Assembly: GCA_964624465.1 (NCBI GenBank)
Contig: CAZUZD010000326.1
Location: 1 to 6,707, forward strand
Reading direction: 5' to 3'
DNA length: 6,707 nt
Source: CAZUZD01 sp964624465
Lineage (GTDB): Bacteria > Planctomycetota > Planctomycetia > Isosphaerales > Isosphaeraceae
Of the stretch, positions 1 through 6,375 are shown piece after piece. Made by a program: the position numbers and the translations under genes. Position 1 is the first letter of the stretch, and the number at the start of each line of letters is the position of its first letter. Below the pieces are notes generated by a model. That model saw only the letters and a list, made by a program, of their open reading frames with translations, searched no databases and was not told the origin of the DNA.

Positions 1-17
1 CCAACCCGGCGAGCACC

Positions 18-992
18 TTGCCGAAGACCGTGTACTTCTGGTCGAGCGACGGCGCCCGCGCCGTCACGATCCGCCAGGGCCGATGGCCCCCACCTGACCT
101 GATGCACGACAAGTTCAAGCGCAAGTTCCGCACGCCGAAGGCCGACGACCGCGTGCGCCGGCACATCGCCACCGAGGCCGCCCGCCGGCTCGTCGGCCGG
201 TTCCGGCGCGCCGCCGGGGCCACCGACGCCGCTGCGCCGCCGCCGGAGCCGACCGAGGCGGAGTACTACAACGCCAAGCGCCAGGCGGCCGCCGTGCTCG
301 GGCGTCCGGTCCGGCCCGGCGACCTGCCCACCGACGCCGAGGTCCGCGACCAGGCCGTCCGGCTCGCCCGCGACGCTGACGCCGATGCGGATGCCGAGGT
401 CGAGGCGGGCGAGGAGGGCGAGGGGGATGAGGATGCCGGCGACGACGACGGGCCGGAACCCCAGCCGCCGAGCGGGCGGATGGCCGATCACATCGACCGC
501 TTCGAGCTGTACCGGCTCCGGCTGGAGCCGCTGCACGACGTGAAGCAGAACCCGAAGGTGCACCCCGAGGGGGACGCCCTGTATCACAGCCTCCAGGTCT
601 TCGAGCGGGCCTGCCTGGTGCGGCCCTATGACGAGGAGTTCCTGCTGGCGGCGCTGCTGCACGACGTCGGCAAGGCGATCGACCCGCACGACCATGTCGC
701 CGCCGGCCTGCGGGCGCTGGAGGGGACGATCACCGGGCGCACGGCCTGGCTGATCGAGCACCACATGGACCTGGCCCCGCGGGCCGGCCGGCCGGTGCGC
801 CCGAAGGTGCGGCGGGCGATCGCCGGCGACGAGTCGTACGACGACCTGGTGCTGCTGCGTCAGCTTGACGACGACGGCCGGGTGCCGGGGGCCGACGTGC
901 GGTCGCTCGACGAGGCCCTGGCCTACGTGCAGGGGCTGGAGCGGGAATCGTATCTGGACGAGCCGGCCGCTGGGCCGTCGGAATCGGCCTGA
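18..992 (+). CDS. HD-domain protein with acidic linker (start uncertain, possibly 5' partial)
   Basis: Predicted metal-dependent phosphohydrolase-type HD domain protein; its substrate is not recognisable. Numbering from the TTG at 18: a basic N-terminal part (about 1-60), a Pro/Ala stretch (66-80), a short helical block (80-118), a very acidic Asp/Ala/Glu/Gly linker (about 119-148), then the HD domain (about 160-290). Metal-ligand candidates are His190, the His215-Asp216 pair in LLHDVGK, His248/His249, and an Asp among 284-286, which is the expected H...HD...D order. The general look resembles the HD domains attached to CCA-adding enzymes, but there is no nucleotidyltransferase domain here. 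The frame is open to the left window edge. In-frame starts inside the window are TTG at 18, GTG at 30 and ATG at 102, none with a good ribosome binding site, so the true start may lie outside. It is the only gene before the 113-base gap. The HD assignment is firm; the function is unknown. Confidence 0.85.
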   Translation: MPKTVYFWSSDGARAVTIRQGRWPPPDLMHDKFKRKFRTPKADDRVRRHIATEAARRLVGRFRRAAGATDAAAPPPEPTEAEYYNAKRQAAAVLGRPVRPGDLPTDAEVRDQAVRLARDADADADAEVEAGEEGEGDEDAGDDDGPEPQPPSGRMADHIDRFELYRLRLEPLHDVKQNPKVHPEGDALYHSLQVFERACLVRPYDEEFLLAALLHDVGKAIDPHDHVAAGLRALEGTITGRTAWLIEHHMDLAPRAGRPVRPKVRRAIAGDESYDDLVLLRQLDDDGRVPGADVRSLDEALAYVQGLERESYLDEPAAGPSESA

Positions 993-997
993 GCCCT

Positions 998-1006
998 TGC
1001 TATGCT
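998..1006 (+). promoter_or_regulatory. Possible extended -10 promoter element for the HAD gene
   Basis: TGCTATGCT fits the extended -10 pattern TGnTATnnT. It lies a few bases after the stop of the HD gene and about 100 bases before the HAD start. The -35 candidate at 978-983 (TCGGAA) is poor, matching only 3 of 6. This is a pattern match only. Confidence 0.3.
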
Positions 1007-1037
1007 GGCGGCCGACCGTGGCGAGCGGGGGCTCTGG

Positions 1038-1062
1038 CTGGGCCCGTCCGGTCGGGCCCCAG
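1038..1062 (+). terminator. Strong GC hairpin in the HD-HAD spacer
   Basis: The left arm CTGGGCCCG (1038-1046) pairs with CGGGCCCCAG (1053-1062), giving 9 base pairs with one bulged C and a 6-base loop. No T-run follows, so it is not a canonical intrinsic terminator. It could end the HD transcript or sit in the 5' leader of the HAD mRNA. A second small stem, GGGCG (1062-1066) with CGCCC (1073-1077), competes with it. Confidence 0.35.
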
Positions 1063-1105
1063 GGCGTGGGCCCGCCCGCCGCCGCCGAGCGAGGGGAACC
1101 TGGCG

Positions 1106-1717
1106 ATGAGCGGCACTCCCACCCTGTTCTTCGACGTCGGCGGCGTGCTGCTGACCAACGGCTGGGACACCGAGTCGCGCAAGGCCGCGGCCGCGCAGTT
1201 CGGGCTCGACTACCCCGAGTTCCAGACCCGCCACGAGATGCTCAAGACCGCCATCGAGACCGGCCGGCTCTCGCTCGACGCCTACATCCGCAAGGCGGTC
1301 TTCCACCGCTCGCGGACCTTCTCGCCCGAGGAGTTCAAGCAGTTCATGTTCGCCCGCTCGCAGCCGCTGGGCGAGACCCTCGACTGGGTCCGAGCCCTGG
1401 CACACACGGGGAAATATCGGCTCTTCACGCTCAACAACGAGTCGCGCGAGCTGCACGAGTACCGCGTCCGCACCTTCAAGCTCGACGACGTCTTCCGCGC
1501 CTTCCTGACGTCGTGCTACCTCGGCCAGGTCAAGCCCGACGAGTCGATCTACCTGAGCGCCCTGGGCATCGCCGGCTGCGTGCCGAAGCGGGCGATCTTC
1601 ATCGACGACCGGGCTCTGAACGTCGAGCCGGCCCAGGCGCTGGGCCTGCACGCGATCCGCTTCAACGGCCTCGATGACCTGAGGGCCCGGCTCAAGGAGC
1701 AGGGGGTCGAGGCCTGA
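1106..1717 (+). CDS. HAD-superfamily hydrolase (phosphatase-like)
   Basis: A 203-residue cytoplasmic HAD-fold hydrolase, probably a small-molecule phosphatase of unknown substrate. Motif I is FFDVGGVLL with the nucleophile at Asp10. Motif II is LFTLNNES, with Thr109 as the likely Ser/Thr. Motif III is Lys143 in VKPDES. Motif IV is IFIDDR with Asp167-Asp168. The segment between motifs I and II (about 15-90) is helical and matches the usual alpha-helical cap of subfamily I. The usual second Asp of DxD is Gly12 here; the D-x-G form is typical of the YihX-like and epoxide-hydrolase-N-terminal-like branch. The length is normal and the protein looks intact. The ATG at 1106 is supported by GAGGGGA at 1091-1097, 8 bases upstream. 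It stands alone between the HD gene and the convergent csrA. Family assignment is confident; specificity is not. Confidence 0.93.
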   Translation: MSGTPTLFFDVGGVLLTNGWDTESRKAAAAQFGLDYPEFQTRHEMLKTAIETGRLSLDAYIRKAVFHRSRTFSPEEFKQFMFARSQPLGETLDWVRALAHTGKYRLFTLNNESRELHEYRVRTFKLDDVFRAFLTSCYLGQVKPDESIYLSALGIAGCVPKRAIFIDDRALNVEPAQALGLHAIRFNGLDDLRARLKEQGVEA

Positions 1718-1734
1718 GCACCGGCGCGGGGTGC
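1718..1734. terminator. Small stem-loop between convergent HAD and csrA genes
   Basis: GCACC (1718-1722) pairs with GGTGC (1730-1734) around a 7-base loop, immediately after the HAD stop codon and inside the 30-base gap before the csrA stop. It has no T-run on either strand. It could be a weak bidirectional terminator; a 5-bp stem is also easily a chance event at this G+C. Confidence 0.2.
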
Positions 1735-1747
1735 GGACCGATCCCGG

Positions 1748-1960
1748 TCAGCTGGCGCAGAGGGCCAGCTCGCGGTCCATGGCCGGCAGCTCGGAGTCGT
1801 CATTCAAGAGGTTCGCCAGCAGCTCCTCGCGGTAGATCATGACCCCGTCGGGGGCCTCGATGCCGATGCGGACGGCGTTGCTGTCGAGCTTCACGACCGT
1901 GATCCGGATGTCCTGGCCCACCAGGATCTGCTCACCACGCTTGCGACTCAGGACCAGCAT
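1748..1960 (-). CDS. csrA: Carbon storage regulator CsrA (RNA-binding translational regulator)
   Basis: CsrA/RsmA is a small dimeric cytoplasmic protein that binds GGA motifs in mRNA leaders, usually blocking or altering translation. It often controls carbon flow, motility and attachment. The 70-residue product begins MLVLSRKRGE, the family signature. Leu4 and Arg6, part of the RNA-binding strand, are present, as is Arg44 in IYREEL, the second key RNA contact. The body (1 to about 60) is full length. About ten extra residues at the C terminus (LPAMDRELALCAS region) extend beyond the typical 61 or so. The ATG at 1960-1958 is the start: the frame stays open further upstream, but the upstream translation has no CsrA character and a strong ribosome binding site sits just before this ATG. 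It is transcribed toward the HAD gene and divergently from the membrane-protein/argC pair. No fliW is visible in the window. Confidence 0.97.
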   Translation of the reverse strand: MLVLSRKRGEQILVGQDIRITVVKLDSNAVRIGIEAPDGVMIYREELLANLLNDDSELPAMDRELALCAS

Positions 1961-1966
1961 GTTTCG

Positions 1967-1976
1967 CTCTCCTCCC
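1967..1976 (-). promoter_or_regulatory. csrA ribosome binding site with paired GGA motifs
   Basis: Read on the minus strand, GGGAGGAGAG lies 6-15 bases before the csrA ATG. It is a strong Shine-Dalgarno sequence that fixes the start codon. It contains two GGA trinucleotides, the core recognised by CsrA, so binding of the protein here would block its own translation. Autoregulation of this kind is known for E. coli csrA; here it is inference. Confidence 0.75.
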
Positions 1977-2023
1977 GGACTGAGATGACCCGGGCGACCG
2001 TCGGTTCGCGGCGAGCCCGGCCC

Positions 2024-2031
2024 CATCCCTG
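2024..2031 (-). promoter_or_regulatory. Candidate CsrA-binding site in the csrA leader
   Basis: The minus-strand RNA would read CAGGGAUG, matching the core CARGGAUG of the known high-affinity CsrA consensus (RUACARGGAUGU). It lies 64 bases upstream of the csrA start codon. Together with the GGA pair in the ribosome binding site it could form a two-site autoregulatory leader. The context shows no strong hairpin presenting the GGA in its loop, which lowers confidence. Confidence 0.3.
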
Positions 2032-2061
2032 ACGCCTTCGACCGCGATGGCTGTCTCTCAA

Positions 2062-2078
2062 CGCAGCCGGCATGCCAA
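2062..2078 (-). promoter_or_regulatory. Possible sigma54-type -24/-12 promoter upstream of csrA
   Basis: On the minus strand TTGGCATGCCGGCTGCG matches the sigma54 pattern TTGGCACG-N4-TTGCW at the invariant GG and GC, which are exactly 10 bases apart. The -12 half (CTGCG) is imperfect. It lies about 100 bases before the csrA start and would give a leader of roughly 90 bases that includes the CsrA-like site at 2024-2031. No enhancer-binding site was identified. The match could be chance. Confidence 0.25.
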
Positions 2079-2310
2079 TCCCCCGACGAATGCCGGGAGC
2101 GGGCGGGGGTGTTCGGTCGGAAGTCGTTTGATTGATTCGAGTTCCGGAACCTGGGCCGGGGCGTGGCGCCGCAGGTGGCGATGACAGCTGCGGGTGCGAC
2201 TTGTAACTTTTCCCTCAAGCGGACGGTCGAAACCTCACGAGGGCCGGGCGGATCGGGGGCACCCCGGTCGCGGGCGCGAGGCGTGGCCAGCGCAATCGTG
2301 GGGTGACGAC

Positions 2311-4884
2311 GTGGGGGAGGCGGTCGAGCAGACAGCGGGGGCCCGGCGGGGGTGGTCATCGGCCCTCGGCCTGGCCGCGCCGGTGGCGGCGGTGCTGGCG
2401 TGGGTCTGGCCGCTGGGCCTGGGCGGTCGCATGCCGGTCGGCGGCGACGTGACCCAGTTCCAGATCGGCCTGATGGGCGTGCTCGGTCGCGCGCTGGGCG
2501 AGCGCCGCCTGCCGCTCTGGAATGATCTCTGGGGCTGGGGCTTCCCCGGCCTGGCCGAGAGCCAGATGGGGGTGTATTACCCGCCGCACCTGGTCCTGTA
2601 CGGCCTGCTCACCGTGGAGGCCGCGTACACCGCGAGCCTGGCGCTGCACCTGGCCTGGGCCGCGCTCGGGGCTGCCTGGGCCGCGCGGCGGTTCGGGGCC
2701 GGTGCGGCGGGGTCGGCCGTGGCCGGAGTCGCCTTCGGCGGCTGCGGGTTCTTCCTGATCCATCAGACCCACCAGTGGGCGTACTCCGTCGGCGCCTGGA
2801 TGCCCTGGGCCTGGGGCCTGGGCTGGACCCTCGTGCGTGGCGAGACCCCGGGGCGACCGGCCCGGCCGCTCCGCACGGCCCTGACGCTCGCCGCCGTGCT
2901 GGCGGTGCAGATGCTGCCGGGGCACTTCCAGCTCGCGTTCGTCACCCAGGTCGGCCTGCTCGCCCTGGCGGCGATCGGGCTCGTGGATCGAGCGGGGGCG
3001 GAGGGGGCAGGAACTCGCGGGCGCCTGCGGGGACTGGCGATCGTGGCGGCGCTGGCCGGGGCCGGGGGGCTGGCGGCGGCTCAGCTGATCCCGACCTGGG
3101 AGCTGGCGCGGCGGGCGGAGTCGGACCGCACGGCGGAGTACCTCTCCGGGTTCGCGGCCGCGCCGCCGCACCTCGTCTCCTACGTGGCCCCGGCGCTGTT
3201 CCACCGCTCGCCCCTGTGGCGGTCACTGGCGTGGGACCCGCTGCACACCTCGCCCGAGGAGCATCTGGGCTCGGTCGGCCTGGTGCCGCTGTTCCTCGCC
3301 CTGGTGGCGCTCACCACGGGCCTGCGGCGCGATCGGGCGACGCGGGCCCTCGCCATGCTGCTGGCGCTGACCGTGCTGCTGAGCCTGGGCCCGTACGCCC
3401 CCGGATTCGGCCTACTCTCGAAGCTCCCCGGCTTCAGCTTCTTCCGGGGCCCGGCGCGCTGGGGCCTCGGCACGATGCTCGCCCTCTCGCTGCTGGCCGG
3501 GCTGGGGTTCGATCGCCTGGGCCGGCTGGCGCGGCCGTCGCGATCGCTGGCCTGGTTCGCGATCGCCGCCGCCGTGCCGCCGCTGCTGGCTGTCGCCGTG
3601 GTCGAGCTGGCGTTCTGGTCGACCGACGGGCCGGGAGATTCCGCCGTGGCCGGCGCGTTCGAGGCCGCCCGCCGCACGCTGCCCTGGCCCGACGACCCGA
3701 AGTTCCGCGCCGTGATGGCCACCGCCCGCCAGCCCTCCGACAACCCGATCGTCGTCGCCGCCCAGACCCGCCGGGGTGGCTCGCCGCGCGCCCGGCTCGA
3801 CCGCGAGCGCCTGGGCATCTACGTCGAGGAACTCGCCGGCACCGCCGCCCTGCTCGCCGGCCTGCTCGGGCTGGCGGCCCTGGCCCGCCGGCCCGGCGTG
3901 CTGCCGATCGGCCTGGCCGTGCTCCTGGTCGGCGACCTCGCCTGGCTCCGCCAGCAGCGCGACCTGGAGACGGCCCCGATCCGGCCGCTCCGCTCCCAGA
4001 GCCCGGTGCTGGCGCGGCTGGCGGAGGCCCCGCGACCCACGCGGACCCTCGACCCCTTCGGCAACCTGCCCATGCTCGTCGGCGCCGCCCCGGTGCGGGC
4101 GTACCGGACCCTCGACCTGCCGACGATGACCGGCCTGACCGCGGCCGCCGCCGGCTCCGTCCCCGGTCTCGATGCCCCCCGGCTGGCCACGGCGCGGCGC
4201 TCGGTCGGGGCGCGCCTGGTCGTCGGGCAGGGGGGCGATCCCGTGACCCCGGGGGGCCGCGTCGAGACGGTGACCGACCCCGAGCTGGCCGGCTGGATCT
4301 CGGGCGCCGCGTGGGTGGCCGCGCATCCCGAGGTCGCCGCCTTCCGGATCGAGACGCTGTCCGACGAACCGGCGCAGGCCTGGCTGGTGTCCGATCCCGC
4401 CCCGCTCCTGGCCGTCGCCCCGCCCTCGATCGCCGCCCAGGTGGGCCTGCTCGACCAGCGCGCCGCCCGCCCGTTGCCCGCGACCGGCCCCGTGCCCGAG
4501 CGGCTGGAGGTCGGGCCGATCGACGTCGCCACGCCCGGCGCGGCGGTGCTGCTGACCCGACTGTACGACCCCGAGTGGACCGCCGTCTGGGTCGCGTCCG
4601 ACGGCGCGGCGACGCCCGGCGCCGTCGAGCCGGCGGTGCGGGCGGCGACGGGGGGCGGGGCCTGGCAGCTCATCCGGGCTCCCGGCCCCGGGCGCTGGAC
4701 GGTACGCTTGCAGTACGAGGGCCGCGCCGCCAGGCGCGGGCAGTTCGTCTCGGCCGTCGCCTGGCTCGGGTGGCTGGCGCTGTTCGCCGCCGCCCGCCGT
4801 GAACCGAGGCGGCCCGTCCCGGGTCCAGGCCCGCAGGCTGATCGCGGAAACTCTGGAATGCAGGTCAAGGAGCGCACGCAGTGA
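2311..4884 (+). CDS. YfhO-like large multi-spanning membrane protein
   Basis: An integral membrane protein of about 857 residues resembling the YfhO/GT-C-like family. Members are thought to act in cell-envelope polysaccharide or glycolipid modification; the substrate is unknown. From the GTG at 2311: first membrane span about 18-38; then GGD (44-46) followed by PLWN (68-71) and YYPP (89-92), the conserved outward-facing N-terminal loop of YfhO proteins; many Leu/Ala spans up to about 430; LPGH (202-205); the FFRGPARW segment (377-384), matching the family's FR-P-R motif; a soluble stretch (about 435-510) with another span following; then a soluble beta-rich C-terminal domain whose YDPEW and final GxWxVRLQYEG pattern recall the YfhO C terminus; and a last span near 825-840. 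GTG 2311 is preferred over GTG 2194: it has GGGGTGA at 2300-2306, and the 39 residues before it look non-coding. The stop overlaps argC. The family call is moderately firm, the start less so. Confidence 0.85.
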   Translation: MGEAVEQTAGARRGWSSALGLAAPVAAVLAWVWPLGLGGRMPVGGDVTQFQIGLMGVLGRALGERRLPLWNDLWGWGFPGLAESQMGVYYPPHLVLYGLLTVEAAYTASLALHLAWAALGAAWAARRFGAGAAGSAVAGVAFGGCGFFLIHQTHQWAYSVGAWMPWAWGLGWTLVRGETPGRPARPLRTALTLAAVLAVQMLPGHFQLAFVTQVGLLALAAIGLVDRAGAEGAGTRGRLRGLAIVAALAGAGGLAAAQLIPTWELARRAESDRTAEYLSGFAAAPPHLVSYVAPALFHRSPLWRSLAWDPLHTSPEEHLGSVGLVPLFLALVALTTGLRRDRATRALAMLLALTVLLSLGPYAPGFGLLSKLPGFSFFRGPARWGLGTMLALSLLAGLGFDRLGRLARPSRSLAWFAIAAAVPPLLAVAVVELAFWSTDGPGDSAVAGAFEAARRTLPWPDDPKFRAVMATARQPSDNPIVVAAQTRRGGSPRARLDRERLGIYVEELAGTAALLAGLLGLAALARRPGVLPIGLAVLLVGDLAWLRQQRDLETAPIRPLRSQSPVLARLAEAPRPTRTLDPFGNLPMLVGAAPVRAYRTLDLPTMTGLTAAAAGSVPGLDAPRLATARRSVGARLVVGQGGDPVTPGGRVETVTDPELAGWISGAAWVAAHPEVAAFRIETLSDEPAQAWLVSDPAPLLAVAPPSIAAQVGLLDQRAARPLPATGPVPERLEVGPIDVATPGAAVLLTRLYDPEWTAVWVASDGAATPGAVEPAVRAATGGGAWQLIRAPGPGRWTVRLQYEGRAARRGQFVSAVAWLGWLALFAAARREPRRPVPGPGPQADRGNSGMQVKERTQ
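4867..4884 (+). promoter_or_regulatory. argC ribosome binding site and GTGA stop-start overlap
   Basis: AAGGAG at 4867-4872 stands 8 bases before the GTG start of argC. That GTG overlaps the TGA of the membrane-protein gene by 4 bases (GTGA, 4881-4884). The arrangement fixes the argC start and implies a shared mRNA with translational coupling. Confidence 0.85.
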
Positions 4885-5900
4885 CGACGACCGACGTGGC
4901 GATCGTGGGGGCCTCGGGCTACACCGCGCTGGAGCTGGCCCGCATCCTGCTGCGGCACCCCGGCGCCCGGATCACGATGGCGACCTCGCGCCAGGAGGAG
5001 CGGCTGGATTCCCTGCACCCCAGCCTCGCCGGCCGCCAGAACCTCACCTGCGTGCCGTTCGACGCGGAGAAGGTCGCCTCGGCCGCGTCGGTCGCCTTCC
5101 TCGGCCTGCCGCACGCCGCCAGCCTGGCCGTGGCCCCCGAGCTCACGAAGCGGGGCGTGAAGGTCATCGACCTCTCCGCCGACTACCGCCTCAAGGACGC
5201 CGCCGTCTACCGCGACTGGTACGACCACGAACATACGGACCCCGAGGGCCTCGCCCGCGCCGTCTACGGCCTGCCCGAGCTGTACCGCTCGCAGATCGCC
5301 GGCGCGCACCTGATCGCCAACCCCGGCTGCTACACGAGCACCAGCATCCTGGCACTGGCCCCGCTGATCGCGCACGACCGGATCGAGCGCACCGGCATCA
5401 TCATCGACGCCAAGAGCGGCGTCTCGGGCGCCGGCCGCACGCCCAAGCTGACGACCCATTACCCCGAGTGCAACGAGAGCTTCACCGCCTACGGCGTGGG
5501 CCGCCACCGCCACACGCCCGAGATCGAGCAGGTCCTCACCGACGTCGGCCGCTCGACCGGCGAGCCCGTCGACGTCATCTTCACCCCGCACCTGGTCCCC
5601 ATGGACCGCGGCATCCTGGCGACCATCTACGCCACACCCAAGGGCCCCGTCACCGAGACCGAGCTGTTCGAGCTCTACCGCTCGTTCTACGCCGACAGCC
5701 CCTTCGTCCGCATCGGCTCGCACATCCCCGCCACCAAGGACTCCGCCCACACCAACTTCTTCGACCTGACCATCCGCGTCGTCAAGGGCCGCATCCTGCT
5801 GATCGCCGCCCTCGACAACCTCCTCAAGGGCGCCAGCGGCGTCGCCGTCCAGAACTTCAACCTGATGCACGGCCTGCCCGAGACGACGGGCCTGCTCTGA
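4881..5900 (+). CDS. argC: N-acetyl-gamma-glutamyl-phosphate reductase
   Basis: Third step of the acetylated arginine pathway: NADPH-dependent reduction of N-acetyl-glutamyl 5-phosphate to the semialdehyde, in the cytoplasm. The 339-residue length is normal for the long (type 1) ArgC. The N-terminal Rossmann domain begins VAIVGASGYTALEL (7-19), the NADP-binding glycine loop, with Ala16 where Gly is more common. The catalytic Cys150 sits in NPGCY (147-151). The second catalytic region GRHRHTPE (207-214) supplies the active-site histidine. The C-terminal signature DNLLKGASG (312-320) followed by AVQNFNLM is intact. The start is GTG with a clear ribosome binding site, overlapping the preceding membrane-protein gene. 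No argJ, argB or argD is adjacent, so the arginine genes are dispersed here or lie elsewhere. Identification is very secure. Confidence 0.98.
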   Translation: MTTTDVAIVGASGYTALELARILLRHPGARITMATSRQEERLDSLHPSLAGRQNLTCVPFDAEKVASAASVAFLGLPHAASLAVAPELTKRGVKVIDLSADYRLKDAAVYRDWYDHEHTDPEGLARAVYGLPELYRSQIAGAHLIANPGCYTSTSILALAPLIAHDRIERTGIIIDAKSGVSGAGRTPKLTTHYPECNESFTAYGVGRHRHTPEIEQVLTDVGRSTGEPVDVIFTPHLVPMDRGILATIYATPKGPVTETELFELYRSFYADSPFVRIGSHIPATKDSAHTNFFDLTIRVVKGRILLIAALDNLLKGASGVAVQNFNLMHGLPETTGLL

Positions 5901-5951
5901 GCCTGTTTTTTGGAGTTTTTCGGAGGGCGGATCCGCGGAGCGTCATCCGCC
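5901..5951 (+). terminator. T-runs and palindromes after argC (possible non-canonical terminator)
   Basis: Just past the argC stop are two T-runs, TTTTTT (5906-5911) and TTTTT (5916-5920), conspicuous in this GC-rich DNA. The only stem before them is a weak 5-bp one inside the argC end (5876-5880 with 5887-5891). After them come a 10-base palindrome GCGGATCCGC (5927-5936) and, overlapping it, a 7-bp stem GGCGGAT (5926-5932) with ATCCGCC (5945-5951). The hairpin follows the T-runs rather than preceding them, so a standard intrinsic terminator is not shown. Confidence 0.3.
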
Positions 5952-6059
5952 ACGCTGGTTCGAAACCCTCCCTCGGATTGGTCGCGCTGGATGTGAGGGT
6001 GGCCGATCTCCGGGCGGATCGGTCCGTGGGCGGGGTTCCTGAGCGCGGAGGCAAGACCG

Positions 6060-6284
6060 ATGGAAGGCTATCCCATCTCGGAGTCGTGGCTGGAGCGCCG
6101 GATCGACCGGGACAGTTCGTCCTGGCGCGACTTGGCCCGCCAGTTCCAGACCGAGCTCGAGCCGGGCGACGAGATCTACAACTTTGACGAGCCCGCCCCG
6201 GAAGGCATCAACGCCGGAGCGCTCGGGGTGGCCCTGGTCCGCAACGGTCGGGTCATCGAGACGATCATCACCGGCATTCACTGA
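6060..6284 (+). CDS. Small conserved-looking protein of unknown function (74 aa)
   Basis: An intact short gene: ATG at 6060 with a good ribosome binding site GGAGG (6047-6051), 8 bases upstream, and a TGA at 6282-6284. The product is soluble and acidic, with no signal peptide or membrane span. Its pattern is an N-terminal Arg/Asp-rich helix (about 8-32), then LEPGDEIYNF (33-42), then GVALVRNGRVIETIIT (56-71). This GDEI...F followed by a 'G-x-ALVRNG-x-(I/V)' beta hairpin resembles a group of small bacterial uncharacterised proteins ending in a similar LVR-G-x-(V/I)-x-T-I-(V/I)-T strand. The resemblance is from memory and no function is known. Codon use fits the region. It lies 159 bases after argC, so it could be read from the same transcript or separately. 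Its stop lies only 4 bases from the stop of the opposing minus-strand frame. Confidence 0.75.
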   Translation: MEGYPISESWLERRIDRDSSSWRDLARQFQTELEPGDEIYNFDEPAPEGINAGALGVALVRNGRVIETIITGIH

Positions 6285-6301
6285 ATGCTCAAGTCGACTG
6301 G

Positions 6302-6321
6302 CTTCCGCCGTGGCTCGGAAG
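6302..6321 (+). terminator. Small stem-loop after the 74-aa gene
   Basis: CTTCCG (6302-6307) pairs with CGGAAG (6316-6321) around an 8-base loop, 18 bases after the stop codon. The position suits a terminator for the small gene, but there is no T-run. Confidence 0.25.
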
Positions 6322-6375
6322 TCCCGCGGCTGCGATCGGTCCGCTCCGTGGTGGCCGACGACTCCCGCGCTCTCC

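Larger units (their letters stand above)
1961..2310. other. Divergent intergenic region between csrA and the membrane-protein gene
   Basis: These 350 bases hold no gene I can support. The csrA-proximal part carries the csrA leader elements listed separately. The middle has the only AT-richer patch (about 2120-2140) followed by a perfect 10-base palindrome GTTCCGGAAC (2141-2150), a plausible operator of unknown owner. Around 2200-2212 there is a second lower-GC patch (TTGTAACTTTT). I found no convincing sigma70 -35/-10 pair for the rightward genes. A 41-codon ATG frame at 2181-2306 ends just before the membrane-protein start, but it has no recognisable content. Confidence 0.5.

Noticed and set aside
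2181..2306. 41-codon ATG frame upstream of the membrane-protein gene, a possible leader peptide
   Set aside because: Its AGGTGG is only 2 bases from the ATG, and the peptide has no recognisable or regulatory composition such as a run of one amino acid.
2194..2310. Upstream extension of the membrane protein to the GTG at 2194
   Set aside because: The extra 39 residues are charged and Pro/Gly-rich with no signal-like character, and the GTG at 2311 has a better ribosome binding site directly before the first membrane span.
2775..4802. Long plus-strand frame (675 codons) inside the membrane-protein gene
   Set aside because: It is an Arg/Pro/Gly/Ala-rich out-of-frame reading of the YfhO-like gene, a typical high-GC shadow.
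3819..5870. Long minus-strand open frame (683 codons) opposite the membrane protein and argC
   Set aside because: It is a mirror frame caused by high G+C. It crosses two well-supported plus-strand genes and shows no domain pattern.
5921..5980. tRNA-like fragment suggested by GGTTCGAAACC near 5957-5967
   Set aside because: The stem around TTCGAAA pairs for only 2-3 bases, and no matching acceptor, D or anticodon arms are found at tRNA spacing.
6017..6343. Repeated GATCGGTCCG at 6017-6026 and 6334-6343 flanking the small gene
   Set aside because: A 10-base match in such GC-rich DNA is expected by chance; there is no longer homology around it and no sign of a target-site duplication.
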